This document shows positions 17,703 to 26,791 of a DNA stretch of 64,000 nt, piece after piece. The position numbers and the translations under genes are program-made. Below the pieces are notes generated by a model, which had not been told where the DNA came from, did not search any database, and worked only from the letters and a program-made list of their open reading frames with translations. The first letter of the stretch is position 1. Every line of letters starts with the position of its first letter. This stretch comes from Desertivirga xinjiangensis (GTDB lineage Bacteria; Bacteroidota; Bacteroidia; Sphingobacteriales; Sphingobacteriaceae), in the NCBI RefSeq assembly GCF_024436435.1, contig NZ_JAFMZP010000004.1, positions 1-64,000 on the forward strand, read 5' to 3'.

Positions 17703-18533
17703 TCACTCAGTTCTGAGAAAGTCAATGCTTAAATCGCACACTTCTTTTAGCTGTTGAGGCAGGCCAGTTTCCTGCCATGGATGTCTTGCGCCAAATACAT
17801 GGTCGCCATCTTGTATTTGTAATAGTCTGCTATTGTGATTTTGCCGGTGAAGTTCCATGGCTTGTTCAAGAGGCACGCTCGGGTCGTTTTCGCCATGTAT
17901 TATCAGCCATGGCTGAGTGATCTTTTTCCCGGCGGCATCGATTTGAAGAAGTTCAGAATGATGTTCAAAGTCCTCAAGTATTTCCAGTTTAAGAGGCATA
18001 TCCTGCTTCGTGCGGCTGTTTTTACTATAAATTATCCCTTCCTTTTTCCATATGGTTTCCTGCTCGGGTTTCCAGAGGTTGTTGAAGCGGCTCAAAGAAG
18101 CCCAGGTTACCAATTTGTGGACGCGCGGATCTTGAGACGTCTGTATGATACTTATTCCTCCACCAAGACTATGCCCGATAAGAAATATTTTTGAAGGCGC
18201 TCTGAATTCCTCTCCGCTTAAGGCGAAGGTGATAACTTCATCCAGGTCATAAAGTTGTTTGGAGAAAGTGTTTTCGCTAAAGGATTCTAAGTCATCGAAA
18301 ACATCACGTTCTTTGAGGCTGATTCCATTGTGAGAAAAATTGAATTTCAGGAATTGGAAACCCTTTTGAGCAAAATATGCGGCTGTTAGGTTATGAGTAC
18401 CCCAGTCTTTAAAGCCTTTAAACCCATGTACAAATATTACCATCGGAAATTGCTCGACACGATCCGGACTTGAGATGTCGAGAGCAATCGGCTTGTTCGA
18501 TGCTCCTGTAATTTTGTAAGTGTAGGTTTTCAT
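17703..18533 (-). CDS. Alpha/beta hydrolase
   Basis: 276-aa cytoplasmic alpha/beta-hydrolase. The nucleophile elbow is GHSLGGG (around residue 122), the oxyanion-loop region is VHGFKGFKDWG (34-44), the late acidic residue lies in HGENDPSVPL and the catalytic His in GDHVFGARHPW. It resembles dienelactone-hydrolase/acyl-peptidase-like enzymes; the substrate is unknown. Its start overlaps the stop of the upstream MarR gene by 4 bp (ATGA), which suggests translational coupling and control by that regulator. Confidence 0.88.
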   Translation of the reverse strand: MKTYTYKITGASNKPIALDISSPDRVEQFPMVIFVHGFKGFKDWGTHNLTAAYFAQKGFQFLKFNFSHNGISLKERDVFDDLESFSENTFSKQLYDLDEVITFALSGEEFRAPSKIFLIGHSLGGGISIIQTSQDPRVHKLVTWASLSRFNNLWKPEQETIWKKEGIIYSKNSRTKQDMPLKLEILEDFEHHSELLQIDAAGKKITQPWLIIHGENDPSVPLEQAMELHRQNHNSRLLQIQDGDHVFGARHPWQETGLPQQLKEVCDLSIDFLRTE

Positions 18534-18988
18534 ATCTGGGGATGGCAGTCGGATAAAATAGTCTCCATTGAATTAACAAATTGCGGTCCCCCTGGTTTGA
18601 AGAATGTGTTTTCTGCTTCAGTAACAGCTTCCAGCGATGTGGATAAAGCCTCCTTTCCTTTTGTGGTAAGGCTTACCAGCTTTGCCCGCGCATCGCCGCT
18701 AAGTTTTATTCTCTTGATAAAGCCCTTTTTTTCAAGACTAGCCAGAATCCTGGAGGTCATCATCCTATCTATTTTAGAAAACTTAGCCACCTGATGCTGA
18801 TAAACTTTCTTTTCGTCTTTAGTAAGAGTTTCACTTATGTACAGGACAATAAATTGTGTGTAGGTTAGCGAATAAGCCGACAAGACTTGGTTCACATTTC
18901 TTTGCCAGCACATCTCAATCTGCCATAATAAAAATCCCGGAGTGTGTTCTATATTGGAAGTATCCGTTTTCAATGAACTACTCTTCAT
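18530..18988 (-). CDS. MarR-family transcriptional regulator
   Basis: 152-aa winged-helix regulator. The recognition helix region is VAKFSKIDRMMTSRILASLE and the wing is KRIKLSGDARAKLVSLT (about 108-124), both typical of MarR. It is the first gene of a two-gene unit with an alpha/beta hydrolase and is divergent from hemA across a 349-bp gap. The ligand is not predictable. Confidence 0.9.
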   Translation of the reverse strand: MKSSSLKTDTSNIEHTPGFLLWQIEMCWQRNVNQVLSAYSLTYTQFIVLYISETLTKDEKKVYQHQVAKFSKIDRMMTSRILASLEKKGFIKRIKLSGDARAKLVSLTTKGKEALSTSLEAVTEAENTFFKPGGPQFVNSMETILSDCHPQI

Positions 18989-19337
18989 ACCTTCATTCGC
19001 TATCAGTTCTAATAATCCTCAAATAAAATAATTTTTAAGCTTATAGGATAATTTTTCAATTACTTTTTTAATGTCATAAATGCAGGGTGTGCATTGCCGG
19101 CTTGTAAAAAGGTTTAAGATAAGCAATTTGTGTTAGAGGTAGTAGGATGCCTTATAAGATACAGCTTTCGAATAAAAAGAAGGAGAATAAGGGCTTGAAG
19201 CTGCATGTAAGCATGCTGAGTAGTATCTAGATAATTTATAAAGGATCTAAATAGCACGCGTTTGACAAAGTAATGACAGCCTGTATATGCCCATTACTTA
19301 CTTTTGTTTTGGGTTTTTTTAAAAGATATATCAAGCG
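18989..19337. other. Divergent intergenic region MarR / hemA
   Basis: 349 bp without a credible gene. It contains a -7-like box TACTTTTG at 19299-19306 for hemA and A/T-rich sequence close to the MarR start. No strong palindrome was seen that would mark the MarR operator. Confidence 0.5.
19299..19306 (+). promoter_or_regulatory. Putative -7 box (TACTTTTG) of hemA
   Basis: TACTTTTG fits TAnnTTTG and lies 31 bp before the TTG start of hemA. TTTGACA at 19261 is too far upstream to be the matching -33 box. Confidence 0.45.
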
Positions 19338-20564
19338 TTGAAACACTTAAAAGTCTTAGCATTTACTCACCAGCGGATTGATTTAAAGGAGTTGGGGAAA
19401 TTGGTGATTTGTAATCAGACATTGATTAGCAGATTAAGCTCGGTTAGAGAGAAATTCGATATATCAGAAATATTCTATATAGGTACATGTAATCGCGTAG
19501 AGTTTATTTTCTGCGGATCTGCTGATATAACGCCGGATTTTATAAAAGATTTTATCCAGACTTTGGGATTCTGTTTGTCTGAGGACAAAATTGAGCATTT
19601 CGTAAATAACTCGTTTATATACGAGGATATGGAAGCATTTAATCACTTGCTTCGTGTATCGTGTTCTCTGGAAAGCCTTGTTGTGGGAGAGAAGGAGATA
19701 TTGGCTCAGGTTCGAAAGAATTATGAGATTTGCCGTAAGGCAGGGTTTACGGGCGATTATCTGCGGATGGTTATGAATCATGTGGTAAAAACGGCGAAAG
19801 AAGTATATACACATACGAAAATCTCGAAAAACCCGGTCTCAGTTGTTTCTCTTGCCTACCGAAAGCTCCACGAACTGAATATGTGCTCCAACTCAAGAAT
19901 TCTTATTATCGGAGCAGGCGAGACTAACCGAAACATTTCCAAGTATCTTCAAAAACACCGATATTCCAATTTTGCCATATTCAACCGCACATTATCTAAA
20001 GCTGAAGATCTGGCGAAAGATCTAAAAGGAGAGGCTTACAGCATTTCAGATCTTTTAACTTATAGAAAAGGGTTTGATGTGATAATTACTTGTACCAGTG
20101 CTTCAGAGCCTTTACTGACTAACGAGATTTATCAGTCTCTGCTTAATGGCGAAACTAATAAAAAGGTAATAGTTGATCTGGCTATACCTAATGACACTTG
20201 TCCGACGGTTCTTGAAAACAATCTGGTAGAATTTATCGAGGTAGGAAGTTTACAAGGGATAGCTAATAAAAACATGCAGGAACGTTATCAGGAACTGGTG
20301 CATGCAGAATTAATTATCGAACAGAACATAAACGAATTCAAGCCATTGCTTAAGCAACGCCGGGTAGAACTTGCTATGCGGGAAGTTCCCTTGAAGATCA
20401 AAGAGATACGTAGTGTGGCTGTAAATTCGGTCTTCGCTGATGATCTTGAGCAACTAGATAGCAATTCACGTGAAGTACTTGAGAAGATCATGAACTACAT
20501 GGAGAAAAAGTATATCAGTGTTCCTATGATTATGGCAAAGGAGATCTTAGTAAACCATACTTAG
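19338..20564 (+). CDS. hemA: Glutamyl-tRNA reductase
   Basis: First committed enzyme of C5-pathway tetrapyrrole synthesis: Glu-tRNA(Glu) to glutamate-1-semialdehyde with NADPH. The catalytic Cys51 sits in YIGTCNRVEF; the substrate loop SLESLVVGEKEILAQV and NADPH motif ILIIGAGETNR are present. The start is TTG at 19338: an in-frame TAA lies six codons upstream and no ATG or GTG lies between, while the N-terminal strand KHLKVLAFTHQ is needed. It begins the haem cluster. Confidence 0.95.
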   Translation: MKHLKVLAFTHQRIDLKELGKLVICNQTLISRLSSVREKFDISEIFYIGTCNRVEFIFCGSADITPDFIKDFIQTLGFCLSEDKIEHFVNNSFIYEDMEAFNHLLRVSCSLESLVVGEKEILAQVRKNYEICRKAGFTGDYLRMVMNHVVKTAKEVYTHTKISKNPVSVVSLAYRKLHELNMCSNSRILIIGAGETNRNISKYLQKHRYSNFAIFNRTLSKAEDLAKDLKGEAYSISDLLTYRKGFDVIITCTSASEPLLTNEIYQSLLNGETNKKVIVDLAIPNDTCPTVLENNLVEFIEVGSLQGIANKNMQERYQELVHAELIIEQNINEFKPLLKQRRVELAMREVPLKIKEIRSVAVNSVFADDLEQLDSNSREVLEKIMNYMEKKYISVPMIMAKEILVNHT

Positions 20565-20576
20565 GTCCCTCTATCG

Positions 20577-20606
20577 TTTTGACGCAAAAAGATTTTCGTA
20601 TTTTTG
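20577..20606 (+). promoter_or_regulatory. Putative promoter of hemCD
   Basis: TTTTGACG (TTG at 20579-20581) and TATTTTTG (20599-20606) form a Bacteroidota-type -33/-7 pair with a 17-bp gap, 24 bp before the hemCD GTG start. It would give hemCD and downstream genes their own promoter. Confidence 0.5.
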
Positions 20607-20629
20607 CAACAACAGGCTAAAATTTCATT

Positions 20630-22210
20630 GTGAATAGAAAAGTTATAATAGGTACACGGGGAAGCGACCTTGCTCTCTGGCAGGCTAATTATGTAAAAGA
20701 TCAATTAGCTGCAGCCGGATTGGATGCTGAGCTAAAAATTATTAAAACACAAGGTGATAGTATTCTGAATCTTCGTTTAGACAAACTGGAGGGAAAAGGT
20801 TTTTTTACGAAGGAACTTGAAGAAGGCTTGTTGAATGGTTCTATTGATATCGCAGTACATTCCCATAAAGATTTACCCACTCAAAACCCTCCCGGATTAA
20901 AGATCGCAGCGGTATCTGACCGGGAAGATCCCCATGAGCTTTTACTCATTCTAAAGGATTGCGTCGATGTAAAACAGAAGTTATCTGTAAAGTTCGGCGG
21001 AATGGTTGGTACTTCATCCAACCGGAGAAAGGCTCAGCTTCTGGCTGTCAGGCCAGATCTGGAAATAGAAGATCTGAGGGGAAACGTACCCACACGTATC
21101 CAGAAGCTCCGGGATGAAGATTATGATGCAATAATGATTGCAAAGGCGGGTGTAGAAAGACTGGGTATCGATTTAAGTGAGTTCTATGTGGAGGAGCTCG
21201 AACCTATGGAATTTATTCCTGCTCCGGCACAGGGTGTTCTCGCAATTCAGATCAGGGAAGCTGACACGGAGTTGTTCGACAAGTTACAGGCTATTCATAA
21301 TGCGGATGTAGCAGAACAAATAGCAGTGGAGCGATCTGTGCTGAATATGTTCAATGGCGGATGTCATATGCCTCTTGGTTGTTATTGCCGAAAAGAAAAC
21401 AATAAGTTCCAGGTTTGGACGTCGAAAGCAGAGACTGATGAAAGTTTTCCGGACCGCCATTTTATAGAATGTGAAACAACAGAGGGCTTGGCAGAAAAGA
21501 TTGTTGCCAAGTTTTCCGAGGATAGGTCTTATCCAAAGAGTGTGTTTATCACTCGCGACATCCCTGAATCAAGTTACTTAAGCAAGGCTTTAAAAAAGCA
21601 TAAGATAGAAATCGAAGGACGATCATTGATCAGAACTTTCCCCATCATAAATAAACTTGATTCTTTTATATTACGTCATGTAGACTGGATATTCTTTAGC
21701 AGTAAAAATGCTATAGAGTATTTTTTCAAACTTGAACCTGAGATCGGTAAGAAAACCAGGCTGGGGGTGATTGGCAGGGCTTCTGAAGAAATGCTCAGAC
21801 GTTTTGGACGAGTTCCGGACTTTAACGGCGAGGAAGAAGGGATTGATACCGCAGACATAGCTACTGAGTTTGCTGAAATTGCCAGAGGACGTACCGTCTT
21901 GTTTCCAGGAGCAAAAGAATCGCTTCGCACCGTTCAGAAAGCATTATCGGAGGATACTAAACTTATCGATCTGCCTGTTTATGAAACCGTGATTGAAGAG
22001 CACGTTGAACAATCGTTCGCAGATGTTCTGATATTTACCAGCCCTTCAAATGTAGAGGCTTATTTTGCAGAAAACTTACTTGAACCCGGGCAGAAAGTTA
22101 TTTGCATTGGCCGTTCTACAGGAAAAATGTTCGATGATATGGGAGTGAAGTATACATTGCCTTATTCACCGGATGAAATAGGTTTGGCAGAGGCTGTGTT
22201 TGCCCTTTAA
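20630..22210 (+). CDS. hemCD: Fused porphobilinogen deaminase - uroporphyrinogen III synthase
   Basis: 526 aa, a fusion of two successive enzymes. Residues 1-290 are HemC: VIIGTRGSDLALWQA at the start, VHSHKDLPT (77-85), GTSSNRRKAQL (127-137), and the dipyrromethane-cofactor Cys245 in FNGGCHMPLG. Residues about 305-526 are a HemD-like domain with FFSSKNAIEYF, VLFPGAKESLRT and LIFTSPSNVEAYF. HemC makes the linear tetrapyrrole hydroxymethylbilane, which is unstable and is cyclised by HemD, so fusion could favour hand-over. The start is GTG at 20630. Confidence 0.95.
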   Translation: MNRKVIIGTRGSDLALWQANYVKDQLAAAGLDAELKIIKTQGDSILNLRLDKLEGKGFFTKELEEGLLNGSIDIAVHSHKDLPTQNPPGLKIAAVSDREDPHELLLILKDCVDVKQKLSVKFGGMVGTSSNRRKAQLLAVRPDLEIEDLRGNVPTRIQKLRDEDYDAIMIAKAGVERLGIDLSEFYVEELEPMEFIPAPAQGVLAIQIREADTELFDKLQAIHNADVAEQIAVERSVLNMFNGGCHMPLGCYCRKENNKFQVWTSKAETDESFPDRHFIECETTEGLAEKIVAKFSEDRSYPKSVFITRDIPESSYLSKALKKHKIEIEGRSLIRTFPIINKLDSFILRHVDWIFFSSKNAIEYFFKLEPEIGKKTRLGVIGRASEEMLRRFGRVPDFNGEEEGIDTADIATEFAEIARGRTVLFPGAKESLRTVQKALSEDTKLIDLPVYETVIEEHVEQSFADVLIFTSPSNVEAYFAENLLEPGQKVICIGRSTGKMFDDMGVKYTLPYSPDEIGLAEAVFAL

Positions 22211-22255
22211 AATGTTAAATAGCGCTCATTTTATAAGAGCTTTGAGGAAATTTAT

Positions 22256-23224
22256 ATGTTAAATCGGCCGAGAAGATTAAGAAAAACACCCTTGGTACGC
22301 GAAATGATTGCCGAAACCAGGCTTTCAAAAGATATGTTCGTCTACCCTTACTTCGTTGTACCAGGCAATAACATAACAAAAGACATTGATGCAATGCCCG
22401 GTGTTAGTCACTTTTCTATCGATACCTTGAAGAAGGACGTAGAAAAAGGCTTAAAGCTTGGCTTGAACAAGATTATGTTGTTTGGTGTAGGGGAAGAGAA
22501 AAGTGAAGACGGACATACGGCGTATTCAGATAAGTCTCTGGTGACTACTGCCGTCAGAGAACTGAAAAGTGCATTTGGAGAAGATCTTTATATAGTAACC
22601 GATGTTTGTGTTTGTTCATATACAAGCCATGGACACTGCGGTATCCTGCATAACGACTACGTGCAAAACGATGCCACCGTGGAGGTTATCGCAAAGATGG
22701 GGCTTGCCCATGCATCGGCGGGAGCAGATATGCTGGCGCCTTCTGATATGATGGACGGACGAATTCTGGCTATGCGGAGCTTGCTGGATGCAAATGGCCA
22801 GGAAAATACCGCAATCATGTCGCATGCTACTAAGTTTGCATCTTCTTATTACGGTCCCTTTCGGGAAGCAGCAGATTGTGCGCCAGGTAGGGGGGATAGG
22901 AAGTCGTACCAAATGGATTTCAGAAATCCTTCGGAAGCAATCAAAGAGGCAATGCTGGATGATCAGGAAGGGGCTGACGTGCTTATGGTTAAGCCAGGGC
23001 TTGCCTACCTTGATATTGTAAGCAAGCTGAAGCAGAATACCACTACTCCGATTGCAGTTTATAATGTGTCAGGGGAATATTCAATGATCAAAGCAGCTGC
23101 GGAAAAAGGCTGGATAGATGAACAGAAAGTGGTTATGGAGACTATGTTTGCATTTGCACGTGCTGGAGCAAGCATAATCACCACATACCACATAAAAGAT
23201 ATTTTACAAAACAACTGGATGTAA
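22256..23224 (+). CDS. hemB: Delta-aminolevulinic acid dehydratase (porphobilinogen synthase)
   Basis: 322 aa; condenses two 5-aminolevulinate molecules to porphobilinogen. The Zn-binding triplet Cys118, Cys120 and Cys128 is intact in DVCVCSYTSHGHCG, so this is a zinc-type enzyme. Schiff-base lysines are Lys193 (SHATKFASSYYG) and Lys246 (MVKPGLAYLD). It follows hemCD by 45 bp on the same strand. Confidence 0.97.
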   Translation: MLNRPRRLRKTPLVREMIAETRLSKDMFVYPYFVVPGNNITKDIDAMPGVSHFSIDTLKKDVEKGLKLGLNKIMLFGVGEEKSEDGHTAYSDKSLVTTAVRELKSAFGEDLYIVTDVCVCSYTSHGHCGILHNDYVQNDATVEVIAKMGLAHASAGADMLAPSDMMDGRILAMRSLLDANGQENTAIMSHATKFASSYYGPFREAADCAPGRGDRKSYQMDFRNPSEAIKEAMLDDQEGADVLMVKPGLAYLDIVSKLKQNTTTPIAVYNVSGEYSMIKAAAEKGWIDEQKVVMETMFAFARAGASIITTYHIKDILQNNWM

Positions 23225-23285
23225 TTTTGGAAAGTGTTAAACCGCTTTCTTTTAAGCTTTCGGTTTTAATCTTAACCTCAGGAAA

Positions 23286-24665
23286 ATGCTAGACTCTCTC
23301 AAAAAAATATTTAGTTCAGAAGAAGAAACTCCGGTGTCAAGTACAGGTAAACCTGATATATCCCGGGAAAAGTCTGCTGAATTATATGAAAAAGCAAAAA
23401 GCTTCTTTCCAGGTGGGGTAAATTCGCCAGTAAGGGCTTTTCGCTCTGTGTTTGGAACTCCGCTTTTTATTGAGAAAGGAGATGGCTGTTTTCTTTGGGA
23501 TGCTGACGGTAATCAGTTCATTGATTTTTGCTGCTCCTGGGGGCCCCTTATTTTAGGACATAACCATCCGAAGATCAGGGAGAAGGTTACGGAAGTCATG
23601 CAGAGAGGATTGAGCTTCGGAGCTCCAACTGCTCTGGAAAATGAATTGGCTGAACTTATATTAAAAAATAACAAGCTGATAGAAAAGATCCGTTTTGTGA
23701 GCTCGGGCACGGAGGCGGTTATGTCTGCAATCCGTTTAGCCAGAGGATATACAAAACGCAATAAGATATTGAAGTTTGAAGGCTGCTATCACGGGCATGT
23801 TGACTCCCTGTTAGTGAAAGCAGGTTCCGGTTTGGTAACCTTTGGAGAAACATCCTCTGCGGGAGTGCCTCAATCATTCGCAGAAGAAACAATAGTTGTT
23901 CCCTTGAATGACAGGGATGCTGTTGGGCAAGCGTTTGCACAGTTTGAAGGGCAAATCGCGGCTGTGATCATCGAAGGAGTGCCTGCAAATAATGGCTTGC
24001 TCATCCAGGAAAAAGAATTCATCCAGTATCTGAGAGAGGTCACCTCAAAGCATCAAACTTTGTTGATATTTGATGAAGTTATTACCGGGTTCAGACTTGG
24101 TTTTGAAGGTGCTGCCAGGTATTACGACATTAAGCCCGATATCATTACCTACGGAAAGATATTGGGAGGAGGTATGCCGGTTGGTGCATATGGTGCGTCC
24201 TCTGAAATTATGAGCAGTATCTCTCCTGAAGGGCCTGTATATCAGGCAGGAACTCTATCAGGCAATCCGGTAGCGATGGCAGCTGGAATAGCTCAGATAA
24301 CCGAGCTTTTAAAATCCGGCTTTTATAAGGACCTGAATAAAAAGGCGCAGGAGTTTACAGAATCTATTCAACGTTTTGTTTCCGCACGAAATTATAAGTT
24401 AAAGGTATATTCGGTGGGCTCAATTTTCTGGTTTGCCTTTACTGATAAAGATATTACATCAGCAGCTGATATTGATCCGCAAAGTATGGAGAAGTTCAAG
24501 CTGTTTCATCGTGAGCTATTAAATCGTGGCATTTATTTCGGCCCGTCTGGTTATGAGGTCGGATTTGTATCCGCAGCGCATTCTAAGATTGAACTTGAAA
24601 AAGCAAAAAGGGCAATCATCGAATCCCTGGATATTGTGTTCAGGCATACATCTAAATCTTCTTAA
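23286..24665 (+). CDS. hemL: Glutamate-1-semialdehyde 2,1-aminomutase
   Basis: 459-aa PLP enzyme that turns glutamate-1-semialdehyde into 5-aminolevulinate. The PLP lysine is Lys291 in TYGKILGGGMPVGAYG; FPGGVNSPVRAF (41-52) and FVSSGTEAVMSAIRLARG (137-154) are diagnostic and separate it from other class III aminotransferases. About 25 extra N-terminal residues (MLDSLKKIFSSEEETPVSS) precede the usual start, so a shorter translation cannot be excluded. Fourth haem gene in the cluster. Confidence 0.95.
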   Translation: MLDSLKKIFSSEEETPVSSTGKPDISREKSAELYEKAKSFFPGGVNSPVRAFRSVFGTPLFIEKGDGCFLWDADGNQFIDFCCSWGPLILGHNHPKIREKVTEVMQRGLSFGAPTALENELAELILKNNKLIEKIRFVSSGTEAVMSAIRLARGYTKRNKILKFEGCYHGHVDSLLVKAGSGLVTFGETSSAGVPQSFAEETIVVPLNDRDAVGQAFAQFEGQIAAVIIEGVPANNGLLIQEKEFIQYLREVTSKHQTLLIFDEVITGFRLGFEGAARYYDIKPDIITYGKILGGGMPVGAYGASSEIMSSISPEGPVYQAGTLSGNPVAMAAGIAQITELLKSGFYKDLNKKAQEFTESIQRFVSARNYKLKVYSVGSIFWFAFTDKDITSAADIDPQSMEKFKLFHRELLNRGIYFGPSGYEVGFVSAAHSKIELEKAKRAIIESLDIVFRHTSKSS

Positions 24666-24691
24666 ATTTATTATTGATAAATTGCAGGACT

Positions 24692-25576
24692 ATGGGACTG
24701 ATGCGTAAACCGCTTATAATTTTTTATGCTCTTTCAATCTATGTTCTGTCAGAGATCATTTGGTGGGCTTACCTGCTTGTTTCTGTAGAGCCAGAACGAA
24801 AAGGCATGATCATTGGGGAAGGTGCTATTTTTTTGCTGATCTTTTTAACCGGAGCCTACTATCTTCAAAAAACACTTAGAAAGGAAAAGAAACTTCAGGA
24901 ACAGCAAAAAAACTTTCTTTTATCAGTAACCCACGAACTTAAATCTCCCCTGGCCTCTATAAAGCTTTACATTCAAACCATTCTGAAGCGGGATCTCGAT
25001 AAGGCACAAATCCACTCTTTTTTGAATAATTCTTTAAAAGATATTGAACGGCTTGATGACCTCGTAGAGAACATGCTTATTGCTACCCGCATAGAAAATC
25101 ATTCTTACTCCTTTCCGAAAGAAGAGTTCAATTTTTCTGAGCTAGTTAAAAAAGTTGCCAGTCGTTTGCAGATACATTCCTGCAGCAGTCAGACCATCAT
25201 TACAGAATTACAGCCGGATGTCGTTTTAACAGGCGATAAATTTGCCTTATCGCTGGTAGTTTCTAACTTAGTTGAAAATGCTGTCAAGTACTCGCCGCCC
25301 TGTGCTGAGATAAAAGTGAAGCTGGAAGATAAAAACAATACTGTTCTTTTTTCGGTAGAAGATAAGGGTATGGGTATTAGTGAGGCGGAAAAACTTCGCA
25401 TATTTGATAAGTTTTACCGTGTAGGTAGTGAGGAAACGCGGAAAACAAAAGGGACGGGTTTGGGCCTTTATATTGTGAAGCAAGTATTGGAAAAGCACAA
25501 AGCTTACATTAAGGTTAAAAATAATAAGCCAACAGGAACTATATTTGAAGTAACTTTTAATTCAAATGGCAACTAA
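24692..25576 (+). CDS. Sensor histidine kinase
   Basis: 294 aa from ATG 24692. Two membrane segments (residues 8-30 and 42-58) flank a very short loop of about 11 residues, so the sensed signal is probably within or at the membrane. The H-box is FLLSVTHELKSPLASIKL with His81; the N-box is LVENAVKYSP, G1 VEDKGMGIS and G2 GTGLGLYIV. It overlaps the response-regulator gene by 11 bp. It lies inside the haem cluster, between hemL and hemE. Confidence 0.93.
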   Translation: MGLMRKPLIIFYALSIYVLSEIIWWAYLLVSVEPERKGMIIGEGAIFLLIFLTGAYYLQKTLRKEKKLQEQQKNFLLSVTHELKSPLASIKLYIQTILKRDLDKAQIHSFLNNSLKDIERLDDLVENMLIATRIENHSYSFPKEEFNFSELVKKVASRLQIHSCSSQTIITELQPDVVLTGDKFALSLVVSNLVENAVKYSPPCAEIKVKLEDKNNTVLFSVEDKGMGISEAEKLRIFDKFYRVGSEETRKTKGTGLGLYIVKQVLEKHKAYIKVKNNKPTGTIFEVTFNSNGN

Positions 25577-26270
25577 ACAACGTATTTTACTGGTAGAAGA
25601 TGAAGATCACCTACTGGAAGCAATAAAGCTAAACCTTGAGCTTGAGGGCTACAAGGTTACCACAGCCACCGATGGCAAAAAAGCACTCAAAGTTTTTAAA
25701 GAGGAAAGGTTCAATCTGATCATTCTGGACGTTATGCTGCCAGAAATAGATGGATTTCAGGTAGCAGAAACGATACGCCTTGAGAACTCTGAGGTGCCAA
25801 TTATGTTTTTGACCGCTAAGAATACCAACGAAGATCGGGTAACGGGATTAAGGAAAGGCGCAGATGATTATTTGGTAAAACCTTTCAATCTCGAGGAACT
25901 TATCTTACGCGTAAACAATCTGGTTAAACGTGGTCTGAGTAATGATGAGAAGAAAGAGCTGAACACTTACAAGATAGGTGAAAAGACTATTTATTTCAAT
26001 TCATTCGAACTACGCAATGACGACGGCTCGACTACTCCTTTGACGAAGAAGGAAACCATGCTTTTAAAGCTTTTGATCGAGAGAAGAAATGAAGCGGTGT
26101 CCCGGGAGCAGATCCTGGAAACTGTGTGGAATTACGATGTATACCCTTCCACAAGAACAATTGATAACTTTATCCTGACTTTCAGAAAGTACTTTGAACC
26201 GGACCAAAAAAACCCTAAATATTTTCATTCCATAAGGGGAGTGGGCTATAAGTTTACCGATAGCCAATAA
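25566..26270 (+). CDS. OmpR-family response regulator
   Basis: 234 aa. The receiver domain carries the acidic pair EDED (11-14), phospho-acceptor Asp55 in LIILDVMLPE, and the switch Thr/Lys in LTAKN and YLVKPFN. A winged-helix output domain follows (LTKKETMLLKLLIERRNEAV and RTIDNFILTFRKYFE). It partners the preceding kinase (11-bp gene overlap). Position among haem genes suggests control of, or by, haem supply, but no target site was identified. Confidence 0.95.
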   Translation: MATKQRILLVEDEDHLLEAIKLNLELEGYKVTTATDGKKALKVFKEERFNLIILDVMLPEIDGFQVAETIRLENSEVPIMFLTAKNTNEDRVTGLRKGADDYLVKPFNLEELILRVNNLVKRGLSNDEKKELNTYKIGEKTIYFNSFELRNDDGSTTPLTKKETMLLKLLIERRNEAVSREQILETVWNYDVYPSTRTIDNFILTFRKYFEPDQKNPKYFHSIRGVGYKFTDSQ

Positions 26271-26275
26271 TTCGG

Positions 26276-26791
26276 ATGACCTCGAAAGCGCGGTTCTCTA
26301 TAGCTCTGATAAGCATCATTTTGCTTATCTGGGTGACTTACCTGCAGGTCTATGAGATGTCTGCAATAGTTGGTCTTGGAATCGCTTATCAGGTTTGGGC
26401 TTACTTCAGACAGGGAACTGTTGCTCTTGCGGCAAGAGCATATCAAAAAAAGGATTATGCTTCGGCTGAAAAACTCTTAAAAGAAATAAAAAATCCAGAC
26501 CGACTGGCTAAAAGCAGGAGAGGGTATTATGAGTTTATCCAGGGTAATATCCAGCTTCAAAAAGGCAATCATGTAGAAGCGGAAACACATTTTCAGATAG
26601 CCAGCCGGTTCCCCCTTCGTAATGAGAACGACAAGGGAATTGTTCTTGTACAACTTGCGAATCTGAACTTGCAAAAGAAAGAATTTCTTAAGGCCGGTGC
26701 TTATTTAAATGTAGCTAAGGACCTTAAATTAAGTTCGAGGGTTCAAAGCATTGTTCAAAAAATAGAATACGAAATACAAAAAGCAAAGTGA
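26276..26791 (+). CDS. Membrane-anchored TPR-like protein
   Basis: 171 aa. The N-terminus has one or two membrane segments (FSIALISIILLIWVTYL and AIVGLGIAYQVWAYF), followed by helical repeat sequence (AARAYQKKDYASAEKLLKEI, YYEFIQGNIQLQKGNHVEAE) that reads like two or three TPR units. It starts 5 bp after the response-regulator stop and its stop overlaps the hemE start (GTGA), so it is part of the operon. Role unknown; it may scaffold or tune the neighbouring kinase or a haem enzyme. Confidence 0.75.
   Translation: MTSKARFSIALISIILLIWVTYLQVYEMSAIVGLGIAYQVWAYFRQGTVALAARAYQKKDYASAEKLLKEIKNPDRLAKSRRGYYEFIQGNIQLQKGNHVEAETHFQIASRFPLRNENDKGIVLVQLANLNLQKKEFLKAGAYLNVAKDLKLSSRVQSIVQKIEYEIQKAK

Noticed and set aside
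17835-18194. 119-codon plus-strand frame opposite the alpha/beta hydrolase
   Set aside because: The hydrolase has its elbow and triad on the minus strand; no family or start signal supports the antisense frame.
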